In this document: in pieces, positions 1 through 6,417 of the stretch
Numbering within the stretch: the stretch's first letter is position 1
Layout of the letters: every line of letters begins with the position of its first letter
Assembly: GCA_964512045.1 (NCBI GenBank)
Contig: CAZEJK010000255.1
Span: 1 to 7,323 of the forward strand
Length of the DNA: 7,323 bases
Source: CAZEJK01 sp964512045
Lineage (GTDB): Bacteria; Acidobacteriota; Thermoanaerobaculia; Thermoanaerobaculales; Sulfomarinibacteraceae
Direction of reading: 5' to 3'
Made by a program: the position numbers and the translations under genes
The notes under the pieces: generated by a model
What the model saw: only the letters and a program-made list of their open reading frames with translations
The model's database searches: none
Told to the model about the DNA's origin: nothing

Positions 1-202
1 TCCCGGGTGTCCGCCGCGTCCCGAAGCGTTCATGGAAGGGCTCGTGCTCCTTCAGGATGCGGTCGGCTCCGAGAAGCGTCCGCTGAGCTGGGCTGTCGGC
101 GAGCAGCGTGTCGAGCGACCCCAGGGCCCCAGCCAGCGTGACCGCAAGCACGCCGAGCGTGTCGCGATGCGGGATCTGACACCGCCGGATCGGGTTCGCT
201 GA
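1..202 (+). CDS. nuoB: NADH-quinone oxidoreductase subunit B, C-terminal fragment (5' truncated)
   Basis: NuoB carries cluster N2, the last iron-sulfur centre before quinone, at the junction of the peripheral and membrane arms. Only the last 66 codons are present, read in frame from base 2 to a TGA at 200-202. The fragment opens with PGCPPRPEAF, the family motif whose cysteine is the fourth N2 ligand (Cys158 in E. coli, from memory). It continues with the helix MEGLVLLQDAV and the conserved block RPLSWAVGEQ. The charged tail (SQRDRKHAERVAMRDLTPPD) matches the E. coli NuoB tail, which shorter NuoB proteins lack. The tandem cysteines and the third N2 cysteine lie upstream of the window. The stop overlaps the nuoCD start by one base (TGATG), so the two are probably translationally coupled. 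The assignment is secure from motif plus context. Confidence 0.95.
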   Translation, partial: PGCPPRPEAFMEGLVLLQDAVGSEKRPLSWAVGEQRVERPQGPSQRDRKHAERVAMRDLTPPDRVR

Positions 203-1935
203 TGGCTGGACATCTCGCCGAGCTGGTGGACGCCGATCAGCTGGCCGCGCTCGAAGAGCCGGTGGACGGGGTGCCGACCGCCTGGGTCGCCGCCGACCGC
301 GTGAGCGACGTGCTCGAGCACCTGCGAAGCTCGGTCGAGCAGCCGTTCCGAACGCTGTACGACCTCACAGCCGTGGACGAGCGCGAGCGTCAACGCCGTC
401 GGCCCGACCTCCCGGCTTCGGACCTCAGCCTGGTCTACCACCTGCGTTCGGTGGAACGGAACGCGGACGTCCGTGTCAAGGTCGCCCTCCCGTTCGACCG
501 GCCAGAGGCGCCCACCGTCACCGGACTCTGGCCGGCGGCGGACTGGTACGAGCGTGAGGCGTGGGACCTGTTCGGAATCCGCTTCACCGGTCATCCGAAC
601 CTCCGGCGGATCCTGTTGCCGCCGACCTGGGAAGGCCATCCGCTGCTCAAGAGCCATCCCGCCAGGGCCACGGAGATGGCCCCGTTCGAGCTGCCGCCGG
701 AGCGCCAGGACGCCGAGCAGGAGGCGTTACGGTTCGACCCGGAGTCGTGGGGGCTGGACCCCGCCGAAGGAGCAGACCACCTGTACCTCAACCTCGGCCC
801 GCAGCATCCCGGGACGCACGGTGTGCTGCGCGTTGTGCTCCAGCTGGATGGCGAGGAGGTGCGAGCGGTGGTTCCGGATATCGGCTACCACCACCGCGGC
901 GCCGAGAAGATGGGCGAGCGCCAGAGCTGGCACACCTATATCCCGTACACGGATCGGATCGACTACCTCGGCGGCGTGCTCAACAACCTGCCGTACGTGC
1001 TGGCGGTGGAGCGGCTCGGGGAGATCGAGGTCCCGGAGCGAGCGCAGGTCATCCGGGTGATGCTGTGTGAGCTGTTTCGGGTGATCTCGCACCTGGTGTG
1101 GTACGGGACGTTTGCGCAGGATCTCGGTGCGATGTCGCCGGTGTTTTACATGTTCAACGATCGCGAGGCGGCGTTCGACGTGACCTCGGCGATCTGCGGC
1201 GACCGGATGCACCCCAACTGGTTCCGGATCGGTGGCGTGGCCCAGGATCTTCCGGATGGTTGGCAGGAGCTGGTCACCGGGTTCATCGAGCGGATGGAGC
1301 AGCACCTGCCGGAGTATCGGCGGATGGTGCTGGACAACGCGATCTTCAAGCAACGCACCGTCGGTATCGGCGCGTGCACCCTCGATGAAGCGCTGGACTG
1401 GGGGATGAGCGGCCCGATGCTGCGGGCGTGCGGCCTCGAGTGGGATCTCAGGAAGACGAGGCCGTACTCGGGCTACGAGACGTTCGACTTCGAGGTGCCG
1501 ACGGCAGCGGACGGAGACTGCTACGCGCGGGCGCTCGTCCGCCACGAGGAGATCCGGCAGAGCCTGCGCATCGTACGGCAGTGCGTCGAGCGGATGCCCT
1601 CGGGCGACGTCAAATCCCGCCACCCACTGGCCACGCCTCCGATCCGTGATCGCACCATGCACGATATCGAGACCCTGATCACCCACTTTTTGGGCGTGTC
1701 GTGGGGACCGGTGATCCCTCCCGGGGAGGCGCTCGGCGAGGTGGAGGCGAGCAAGGGCTGGAACGGCTACTGGCTGACCTCGGACGGCGACACCTCGGCG
1801 TACCGGGTGCGCATTCGGACGCCGTCGTTCCCACACCTGCAGATGCTCTCCCTGATGTGCCGGGGCCACTCGGTGGCCGACGTGCTGGCCGTCCTGGGGT
1901 CGATCGACTACGTGCTCGCGGATGTGGACCGATGA
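202..1935 (+). CDS. nuoCD: NADH-quinone oxidoreductase subunit C/D, fused (NuoCD)
   Basis: This 577-residue fusion of the 30-kDa (NuoC) and 49-kDa (NuoD) subunits forms the Q-module; its NuoD part lines the quinone headgroup site. The NuoC domain spans about residues 15-155, with the 30-kDa signature at 115-138 (WYEREAWDLFGIRF, then GHPNLRRIL). A charged linker at about 155-192 leads to the NuoD domain, about 193-577. It has LGPQHPGTHG at 198-207, the 49-kDa signature HHRGAEKMGERQ at 230-241, and a typical C-terminus (LGSIDYVLADVDR). By spacing to Thermus Nqo4, His206, Tyr255 and Asp307 match its quinone-site His38, Tyr87 and Asp139; this is inference. E. coli NuoCD is about 20 residues longer at the N-terminus. 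ATG 202 is the only plausible start, because an in-frame TGA lies at 139-141 with no ATG, GTG or TTG between. No clear Shine-Dalgarno precedes it, so coupling to nuoB is likely. The usual KDYP of NuoC reads KSHP here (150-153). Confidence 0.97.
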   Translation: MAGHLAELVDADQLAALEEPVDGVPTAWVAADRVSDVLEHLRSSVEQPFRTLYDLTAVDERERQRRRPDLPASDLSLVYHLRSVERNADVRVKVALPFDRPEAPTVTGLWPAADWYEREAWDLFGIRFTGHPNLRRILLPPTWEGHPLLKSHPARATEMAPFELPPERQDAEQEALRFDPESWGLDPAEGADHLYLNLGPQHPGTHGVLRVVLQLDGEEVRAVVPDIGYHHRGAEKMGERQSWHTYIPYTDRIDYLGGVLNNLPYVLAVERLGEIEVPERAQVIRVMLCELFRVISHLVWYGTFAQDLGAMSPVFYMFNDREAAFDVTSAICGDRMHPNWFRIGGVAQDLPDGWQELVTGFIERMEQHLPEYRRMVLDNAIFKQRTVGIGACTLDEALDWGMSGPMLRACGLEWDLRKTRPYSGYETFDFEVPTAADGDCYARALVRHEEIRQSLRIVRQCVERMPSGDVKSRHPLATPPIRDRTMHDIETLITHFLGVSWGPVIPPGEALGEVEASKGWNGYWLTSDGDTSAYRVRIRTPSFPHLQMLSLMCRGHSVADVLAVLGSIDYVLADVDR

Positions 1936-2429
1936 GTGCTCGAGCGCCCCTCTCCGAGCGCGAGCGGCACACCATCTCGGAGGTCGTGGCCCACTACCCG
2001 GAGGCACGGGCGGCGGCAGTCGAGGCGCTCAAGACCGTGCAGGCGGAGCGCGGGTGGGTCTCGGACGAGGCGCTGGTTGCGGTGGCGGAGCTGCTGGAGC
2101 TGAGCCCTGCCGATCTCGAGAACCTGGCGACGTTTTACAACTTGATCTTCCGGAGGCCGGTGGGTGAGCACGTGATTCTGCTCTGCGACAGCGTCAGCTG
2201 CTGGGTTCTCGGGTACGAAGCCGTGCGCGATGCGCTGTCCCGCCACCTCGGCATCTCGTTCGGCGAGACCACCGCGGACGGTCGCTTCACGCTTCTGCCC
2301 GTGCCCTGCCTGGGCGCGTGCGACCGGGCGCCGGCGCTGATGATCGACAACGACCTGTACGGTCCGGTGACGCCTGGCGACGTGCCCGAGCTTCTCGGTC
2401 GCTACGCGACGCCCGAGGAGACGCCATGA
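1932..2429 (+). CDS. nuoE: NADH-quinone oxidoreductase subunit E (24-kDa, [2Fe-2S] N1a)
   Basis: NuoE is the 24-kDa N-module subunit, a thioredoxin-like [2Fe-2S] protein. It sits against NuoF and holds N1a, close to FMN but off the main electron path. The product has 165 residues, the usual length. An N-terminal helical bundle (about 8-75, with ALKTVQAERGWV and ATFYNLIFR) precedes the ferredoxin-like fold. N1a ligands are Cys85 and Cys90 in CDSVSC, and Cys126 and Cys130 in PCLGACD; spacing C-x4-C and C-x3-C is as in E. coli. The stretch from Asp117 (DGRF) to the AP after Cys130 fits the 24-kDa signature. ATG 1932 overlaps the nuoCD stop by four bases (ATGA). No clear Shine-Dalgarno lies upstream, only weak purines, so reinitiation after nuoCD is the likely route. 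Its own stop overlaps the nuoF start in the same way. Confidence 0.97.
   Translation: MSARAPLSERERHTISEVVAHYPEARAAAVEALKTVQAERGWVSDEALVAVAELLELSPADLENLATFYNLIFRRPVGEHVILLCDSVSCWVLGYEAVRDALSRHLGISFGETTADGRFTLLPVPCLGACDRAPALMIDNDLYGPVTPGDVPELLGRYATPEETP
2415..2420 (+). promoter_or_regulatory. Shine-Dalgarno of nuoF
   Basis: GAGGAG ends five bases before ATG 2426 and lies inside the last codons of nuoE. It supports this start for nuoF over the in-frame ATG at 2318. Confidence 0.8.
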
Positions 2430-3715
2430 GCGAGCGACCGCTGACCCGCAACATTGTTGCCGGCCAGGGGCCGTTGGACCAGGCGGGCTACGAGCGCGCC
2501 GGCGGGTACCAGGCGGTGCGCAAGGCTCTGTCCTCGATGTCTCCGGACGACGTGCGCGACGAGGTGGACCGGGCGCGCCTGCGCGGCCGCGGCGGCGCCG
2601 GGTTCCCGGCGGGGATGAAGTGGAAGTTCATGCCGCCGGTGGCCGATGACCCCGGCCCGCGCTACCTGGTGGTCAACGCCGACGAGATGGAGCCCGGGAC
2701 GTTCAAGGACCGGCTGCTGATGGAAGGCGATCCACACCAGCTGATCGAGGGCACGATTCTCGCCGCGTACGCCATCTCGGCCCAGGTCGCGTACATCTTC
2801 CTGCGCTGGGCGTACAAGGAGAGCGAGCGTCAGCTGACCCGCGCCATCGCCGAGGCGCGCGAAGCGGGCCTGCTGGGACGCAACATCCTCTCCAGCGGCT
2901 ACGATCTCGAGGTTCATCTGCACACCTCGGCGGGCCGGTACATCTGTGGCGAGGAGACGGCGCTTCTCAACGCGCTGGAAGGGGGTCGCGGTATCCCGCG
3001 CACCAAGCCGCCGTTCCCGACCGTGGTCGGCCTGTGGGGACGGCCGACGGTGGTCAACAACGTGGAGACCCTGTGCAACGTCCCGCACATCGTCGGGCGG
3101 GGCGCGGAGTGGTTTCTCGACCTCGCGGACTCGGACGACGGCGGGACCAAGATCTACGGAGCGAGCGGTCATCTCGCCCGCCCCGGTGCGTGGGAGCTGC
3201 CGCTGGGGACCACCATGAGAGAGGTGATCGAGGAGCACGCCGGCGGCATGGCGGACGGCTACCGGTTCCGCGGCGCGCTGCCGGGTGGGGCCTCGACGGA
3301 CTTCCTTACCGTCGATCATCTCGACATCAAGCTCGACTTCGCCTCGGTGGAGGCCGCTGGCGGGCGGCTCGGCACGGGCACCTTGATCGTGCTCGACGAC
3401 CGGACCTGCCCGGTGGGGATGGTGCGCAATCTCGAACGGTTCTTCGCCCAGGAGTCGTGCGGCTGGTGTACTCCGTGCCGCGAGGGCCTGCCGTGGATCG
3501 CGCGGGTGCTTGGCGCACTCGAGCGCGGCGAGGGCTGCGCCGAGGACATCGAGCTTCTCGACCAGCAGGCGCGACTGCTCGGGCCGGGCGGGACGTTCTG
3601 CATGCTCGCCCCGGGTGCGGTGGAGCCGTTGGAGAGCGCCCTGAAGCACTTCCGGGACGACTTCGAGCGTCATGTCCGCGAGCACCGCTGTCCGTACCGC
3701 GAGGGGGGGAGCTGA
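2426..3715 (+). CDS. nuoF: NADH-quinone oxidoreductase subunit F (51-kDa, NADH/FMN site, [4Fe-4S] N3)
   Basis: NuoF is the catalytic dehydrogenase subunit: it binds NADH and FMN, takes the hydride, and passes electrons to N3. The product has 429 residues (E. coli about 445). The glycine-rich GRGGAGFPAG at 54-63 and NADEMEPGTFKDR at 84-96 belong to the nucleotide/FMN fold. RYICGEETAL at 171-180 is the first 51-kDa signature, here preceded by SAG where the consensus has GAG. PPFP and NNVETLCNVP (211-220) follow. The second signature ESCGWCTPCREG (343-354) gives N3 ligands Cys345, Cys348 and Cys351, with Cys392 (TFCMLAPGA) as the fourth. ATG 2426 overlaps the nuoE stop (ATGA) and has a strong Shine-Dalgarno, GAGGAG, five bases upstream. 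An earlier in-frame ATG at 2318 lies inside nuoE and is rejected. Translation ends at TGA 3713-3715, straight after a G7 tract, and overlaps the nuoG start by one base. Confidence 0.97.
   Translation: MSERPLTRNIVAGQGPLDQAGYERAGGYQAVRKALSSMSPDDVRDEVDRARLRGRGGAGFPAGMKWKFMPPVADDPGPRYLVVNADEMEPGTFKDRLLMEGDPHQLIEGTILAAYAISAQVAYIFLRWAYKESERQLTRAIAEAREAGLLGRNILSSGYDLEVHLHTSAGRYICGEETALLNALEGGRGIPRTKPPFPTVVGLWGRPTVVNNVETLCNVPHIVGRGAEWFLDLADSDDGGTKIYGASGHLARPGAWELPLGTTMREVIEEHAGGMADGYRFRGALPGGASTDFLTVDHLDIKLDFASVEAAGGRLGTGTLIVLDDRTCPVGMVRNLERFFAQESCGWCTPCREGLPWIARVLGALERGEGCAEDIELLDQQARLLGPGGTFCMLAPGAVEPLESALKHFRDDFERHVREHRCPYREGGS
3703..3710 (+). promoter_or_regulatory. G-rich Shine-Dalgarno of nuoG, within a G7 tract
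   Basis: Seven consecutive Gs (3703-3709) followed by A end four bases before ATG 3715. This is a purine-rich ribosome-binding site but not a canonical GGAGG. It encodes the last glycines of NuoF. The tract is phased as G GGG GGG in the nuoF frame, so it is also a candidate slip site (see findings). Confidence 0.6.
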
Positions 3716-6417
3716 TGGCACGGATCGTCGTCGACGGGACGCCGATCGAGGTGTCCGATGGGGCCAACCTGCTCCACGCGTTGCTCGAGGCCGGCTACGA
3801 CCTGCCGTACTTCTGCTGGCATCCGGCCCTCGGCTCGGTGGGGGCATGCCGCCAGTGCGCCGTGGTGACCTTCAGGGACGAGAACGACTCCACGGGTGAG
3901 CTGGTGATGGCGTGCATGACGCCGGTCGCCGATGGGCAGCGGGTGTCGATCGAGGCGGCGGCGGCGCAGGAGATGCGCACTTGCGTGATCGAGTGGCTGA
4001 TGCTCAACCACCCGCACGACTGCCCGGTCTGCGATGAAGGTGGGGAGTGTCATCTGCAGGATATGACGGTCATGACCGGGCATGCTTACCGTCGGACGAG
4101 ATTTCGGAAGCGGACCTATCGCAACCAGGATCTGGGGCCGTTCATCTTCCACGAGATGAACCGGTGCATCCAGTGCTACCGGTGCGTCCGCTTCTACCGT
4201 GACTACGCCGGCGGCCACGATCTGGACGTGTTCGGTAGCCACGACGCGGTCTACTTCGGCCGGTTCGAGGACGGGCCGTTGGAGAGCGAGCTCTCCGGCA
4301 ATCTGGTCGAGGTGTGCCCGACCGGGGTGTTCACCGACAAGACCTTGCGACGCCACTACACCCGCAAGTGGGACCTGGAGACGGCGCCGTCGGTGTGCGT
4401 CCACTGCTCGCTGGGGTGCAACACGATCGTCGGCGCCCGCTACGGCACGGTGCGCCGGATCCTCAACCGCTACCATCACGATGTCAACGGCTACTTCCTG
4501 TGCGACCGCGGCCGGTTCGGCTACGAGCACGCCAACCTCGAGCGGCGCCTGACCGTGCCATCCGTGCAGGGCGACCATGAGACGGCTGCGGTGAGCGTTC
4601 GCGATGCGCTCGCAGCGGCGGCGGAGAGGCTGGTCGGCTGCGATCGCCTGATCGGCATCGGCTCGCCCCGGGCCTCGCTGGAGGACAACTTCGCGCTCGC
4701 GCAGCTCGTCGGCTCCGAGCGGTTCTCCTCTGGTCTCGCCGCCGCCGACCACGAGCTGGCACGGACAGCGGTTCAGCTCGTGTTGGCCGGGCCGGCGCCG
4801 CCAGCCTCGGTGGGCGACCTGGAGCGCGCGGACGCGGTGCTGGTGCTCGGCGAGGACCTGACCCAGAGCGCACCGCGCGCCGCGCTGGCGGTGCGCCGGG
4901 CGGCGCGACGGGCGCCGGAGGCCGCTGCAGCCAAGCGCGCCGGGGTCGGCCTGTGGCACGACGCGGCGGTGCGCGACGCCTCGGCGGGTCAGCGAGGCGC
5001 GGTGTACAACGTGACGCCCGACGCAACCAAGCTGGATGACGGCGTGCGCCGGGCTCACCGCGCAGCTCCGGCGGAGATGGTGCAGATCGCGCTCGTCGCG
5101 GCGGCCCACCTCGATCCTGCCGCCTCGCCGCCGGCTGATGTGGACGACGCCGTGGTTGCGCTGGGAGAGGAGATCGCCCGCGGCCTCCGCGATGCCGAGC
5201 GTCCGGTGGTGGTGGCTGGACCGGCGTGCGGGACGGAGGTGCTGCGAGCCGCGGCCGCGGTGGCCGGCGCCCTGAGGGTTGCGGGCCGTCCGTCCCGGCT
5301 CATGATCACGGCTCGAGAGTGCAACACGGTCGGGCTGATGCTGCTCGGCGGACGCTCGCTGGACGAGGTTGCCGGGGAGGCATCCTCAGGAGCGGCGGTC
5401 GGTCTCATCGTGCTCGGCAACGATCTCGGGCGACGGACCGGTCCGGCGGAGGTGGAGCAGCTACAGACGAACGCCCGCGCGACCGTCGCCATCGATCTGC
5501 TGCGGACGACCACGACCGATGCTGCGGACGTGGTGCTGCCGTTGGCCAGCTTCGCAGAGGCTGGAGGCACATACGTGAACGCCGAGGGTCGGGCGCAGAG
5601 GTCGTACCGCGTGCTCGATCCGCCAGACGAGGTGCGCAGCGGCTGGCGCTGGATCGACGCGCTGTCCCATCAGCTCGGTCGGGGAGCCGGCTGGAAAGGC
5701 CTCGACGACGTGCTTGCAGAGCTGGCCGGTGACCGCGAGGATCTCGCGGCAGTCGTCGATAGCGCCCCCGGCGCCAGCTACCGGCAGACCGCGGCCCGTC
5801 TGCCGCGGCAGCCGCAGAGGTTCTCGGGCCGAACCGCGATCGACGCGGGTGACGATGTGCGCCGGCCGCAGCCGCCAACCGAGGACCCCGACGGTCCGTT
5901 CGTGGCGTCGATGGAAGGCTCCCGGCAGCAGCCGCCGGCCGCGCTGGTACACCACTACCGCTCGCCGGGTTGGAGCTCGGAGCAGGCGCTGAACCGGCTT
6001 CAGGAGGAGATCGCCGGGCCCCTGTCCAACGACCACGCCGGGGTGCGTCTGATCGAGCCGGATACCGGCGTGGCGCCGGTCTACCCGGACCCGCCGGAGC
6101 GGCCTGATCTCGGAGACGATCGCCTCGTGGCCGTTGCCCGCCACGCCTGCTTCGGTTCCGAGGAGCTCAGTGCGCTCGCGCCTGGCGTTGCCGAGCGGAT
6201 ACCGGAGGCTCGCTTCCGGATCTCCGTCGACGATGCCCGCCGGCTGTCCATCGAGGATGGCGAGCGGCTCACGTTGCAGCTTTCGGGGGCGGTGGTCGAG
6301 CTGCCGGTCGAGGTCTCCGAGGGCGTGGTGCGCGGCGTCGTGATGGTTCCGGAGGGCCTGCCGGGTGTGCCGACGCTGACGCTGCCGGCGGTGGGCGTGA
6401 TCGGAGGACGGTCATGA
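3715..6417 (+). CDS. nuoG: NADH-quinone oxidoreductase subunit G (75-kDa; clusters N1b, N5, N4, N7)
   Basis: NuoG is the large N-module subunit that wires electrons from N3 towards NuoI. It has 900 residues; E. coli NuoG is about 908. The N-terminal ferredoxin domain holds N1b: Cys34, Cys45, Cys48 and Cys67. His99, Cys103, Cys106 and Cys112 (HPHDCPVCDEGGEC) ligate N5. Cys151, Cys154, Cys157 and Cys201 ligate N4. Cys228, Cys231, Cys235 and Cys263 (CVHCSLGC, then FLCDRGRFGY) form the extra N7 site found only in some bacteria. Residues about 280-650 are the molybdopterin-oxidoreductase-like domain with no visible metal ligand (GIGSPRASLEDNFAL at 314-328, VLPLASFAEAGGTY at 607-620), so structural only. 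The last 80 or so residues resemble the MopB C-terminal barrel. ATG 3715 overlaps the nuoF stop (TGATG) and sits behind a purine-rich GGGGGGGA. The reading frame stays open back to about 3034, but that part is nuoF in another frame. Confidence 0.97.
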   Translation: MARIVVDGTPIEVSDGANLLHALLEAGYDLPYFCWHPALGSVGACRQCAVVTFRDENDSTGELVMACMTPVADGQRVSIEAAAAQEMRTCVIEWLMLNHPHDCPVCDEGGECHLQDMTVMTGHAYRRTRFRKRTYRNQDLGPFIFHEMNRCIQCYRCVRFYRDYAGGHDLDVFGSHDAVYFGRFEDGPLESELSGNLVEVCPTGVFTDKTLRRHYTRKWDLETAPSVCVHCSLGCNTIVGARYGTVRRILNRYHHDVNGYFLCDRGRFGYEHANLERRLTVPSVQGDHETAAVSVRDALAAAAERLVGCDRLIGIGSPRASLEDNFALAQLVGSERFSSGLAAADHELARTAVQLVLAGPAPPASVGDLERADAVLVLGEDLTQSAPRAALAVRRAARRAPEAAAAKRAGVGLWHDAAVRDASAGQRGAVYNVTPDATKLDDGVRRAHRAAPAEMVQIALVAAAHLDPAASPPADVDDAVVALGEEIARGLRDAERPVVVAGPACGTEVLRAAAAVAGALRVAGRPSRLMITARECNTVGLMLLGGRSLDEVAGEASSGAAVGLIVLGNDLGRRTGPAEVEQLQTNARATVAIDLLRTTTTDAADVVLPLASFAEAGGTYVNAEGRAQRSYRVLDPPDEVRSGWRWIDALSHQLGRGAGWKGLDDVLAELAGDREDLAAVVDSAPGASYRQTAARLPRQPQRFSGRTAIDAGDDVRRPQPPTEDPDGPFVASMEGSRQQPPAALVHHYRSPGWSSEQALNRLQEEIAGPLSNDHAGVRLIEPDTGVAPVYPDPPERPDLGDDRLVAVARHACFGSEELSALAPGVAERIPEARFRISVDDARRLSIEDGERLTLQLSGAVVELPVEVSEGVVRGVVMVPEGLPGVPTLTLPAVGVIGGRS
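6403..6408 (+). promoter_or_regulatory. Shine-Dalgarno of nuoH
   Basis: GGAGGA ends five bases before ATG 6414 and encodes part of the C-terminus of NuoG. It fixes the NuoH start, which is 8 residues shorter than in E. coli judged by the constant offset of conserved residues. Confidence 0.8.

Noticed and set aside
727..2007. Minus-strand open frame of 426 codons opposite nuoCD
   Set aside because: It mirrors the nuoCD codons and has shadow-type composition (His/Arg/Val/Leu-rich). It spans the nuoCD/nuoE junction without respecting it.
2318..2425. Upstream in-frame ATG for NuoF at 2318
   Set aside because: It would start inside the N1a-binding codons of nuoE. ATG 2426 has a strong Shine-Dalgarno and gives the family's usual N-terminus.
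2918..2981. NuoF flavoprotein signature reads SAGRYICGEETALLNA, with Ser for the first Gly and Ala for the last Ser of the classic pattern
   Set aside because: The core RYICGEETAL is intact and the differences are conservative small residues. I consider this ordinary family variation.
3034..3714. Possible 227-residue N-terminal extension of NuoG, in frame upstream of 3715
   Set aside because: This part is nuoF read in the wrong frame and is Arg/Gly-rich. The ferredoxin domain of NuoG begins normally at ATG 3715, as in E. coli.
2402..3847. Long minus-strand open frame of 481 codons opposite nuoF
   Set aside because: Same reason: it is an antisense shadow of nuoF, with no recognisable protein family and no separate promoter or intergenic space.
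3626..4288. Shared short string CCGTTGGAGAGCG in nuoF (near 3627) and nuoG (near 4277)
   Set aside because: It is a single short match coding Pro-Leu-Glu-Ser in both proteins, at positions each conserved in its own family. It is coincidence, not a repeat element.
3670..5109. Long minus-strand open frame of 479 codons opposite nuoF/nuoG
   Set aside because: It lies opposite a clearly real gene with intact motifs. GC-rich, codon-biased DNA leaves long open antisense frames. Its translation is low-complexity Arg/His/Val/Ala-rich and shows no recognisable domain.
4555..6417. Possible molybdenum enzyme activity for NuoG from its molybdopterin-oxidoreductase-like domain
   Set aside because: This domain is present in NuoG of many complex I enzymes and is degenerate. 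No metal-ligating Cys or Ser motif is evident, and the operon context fixes the role as complex I.
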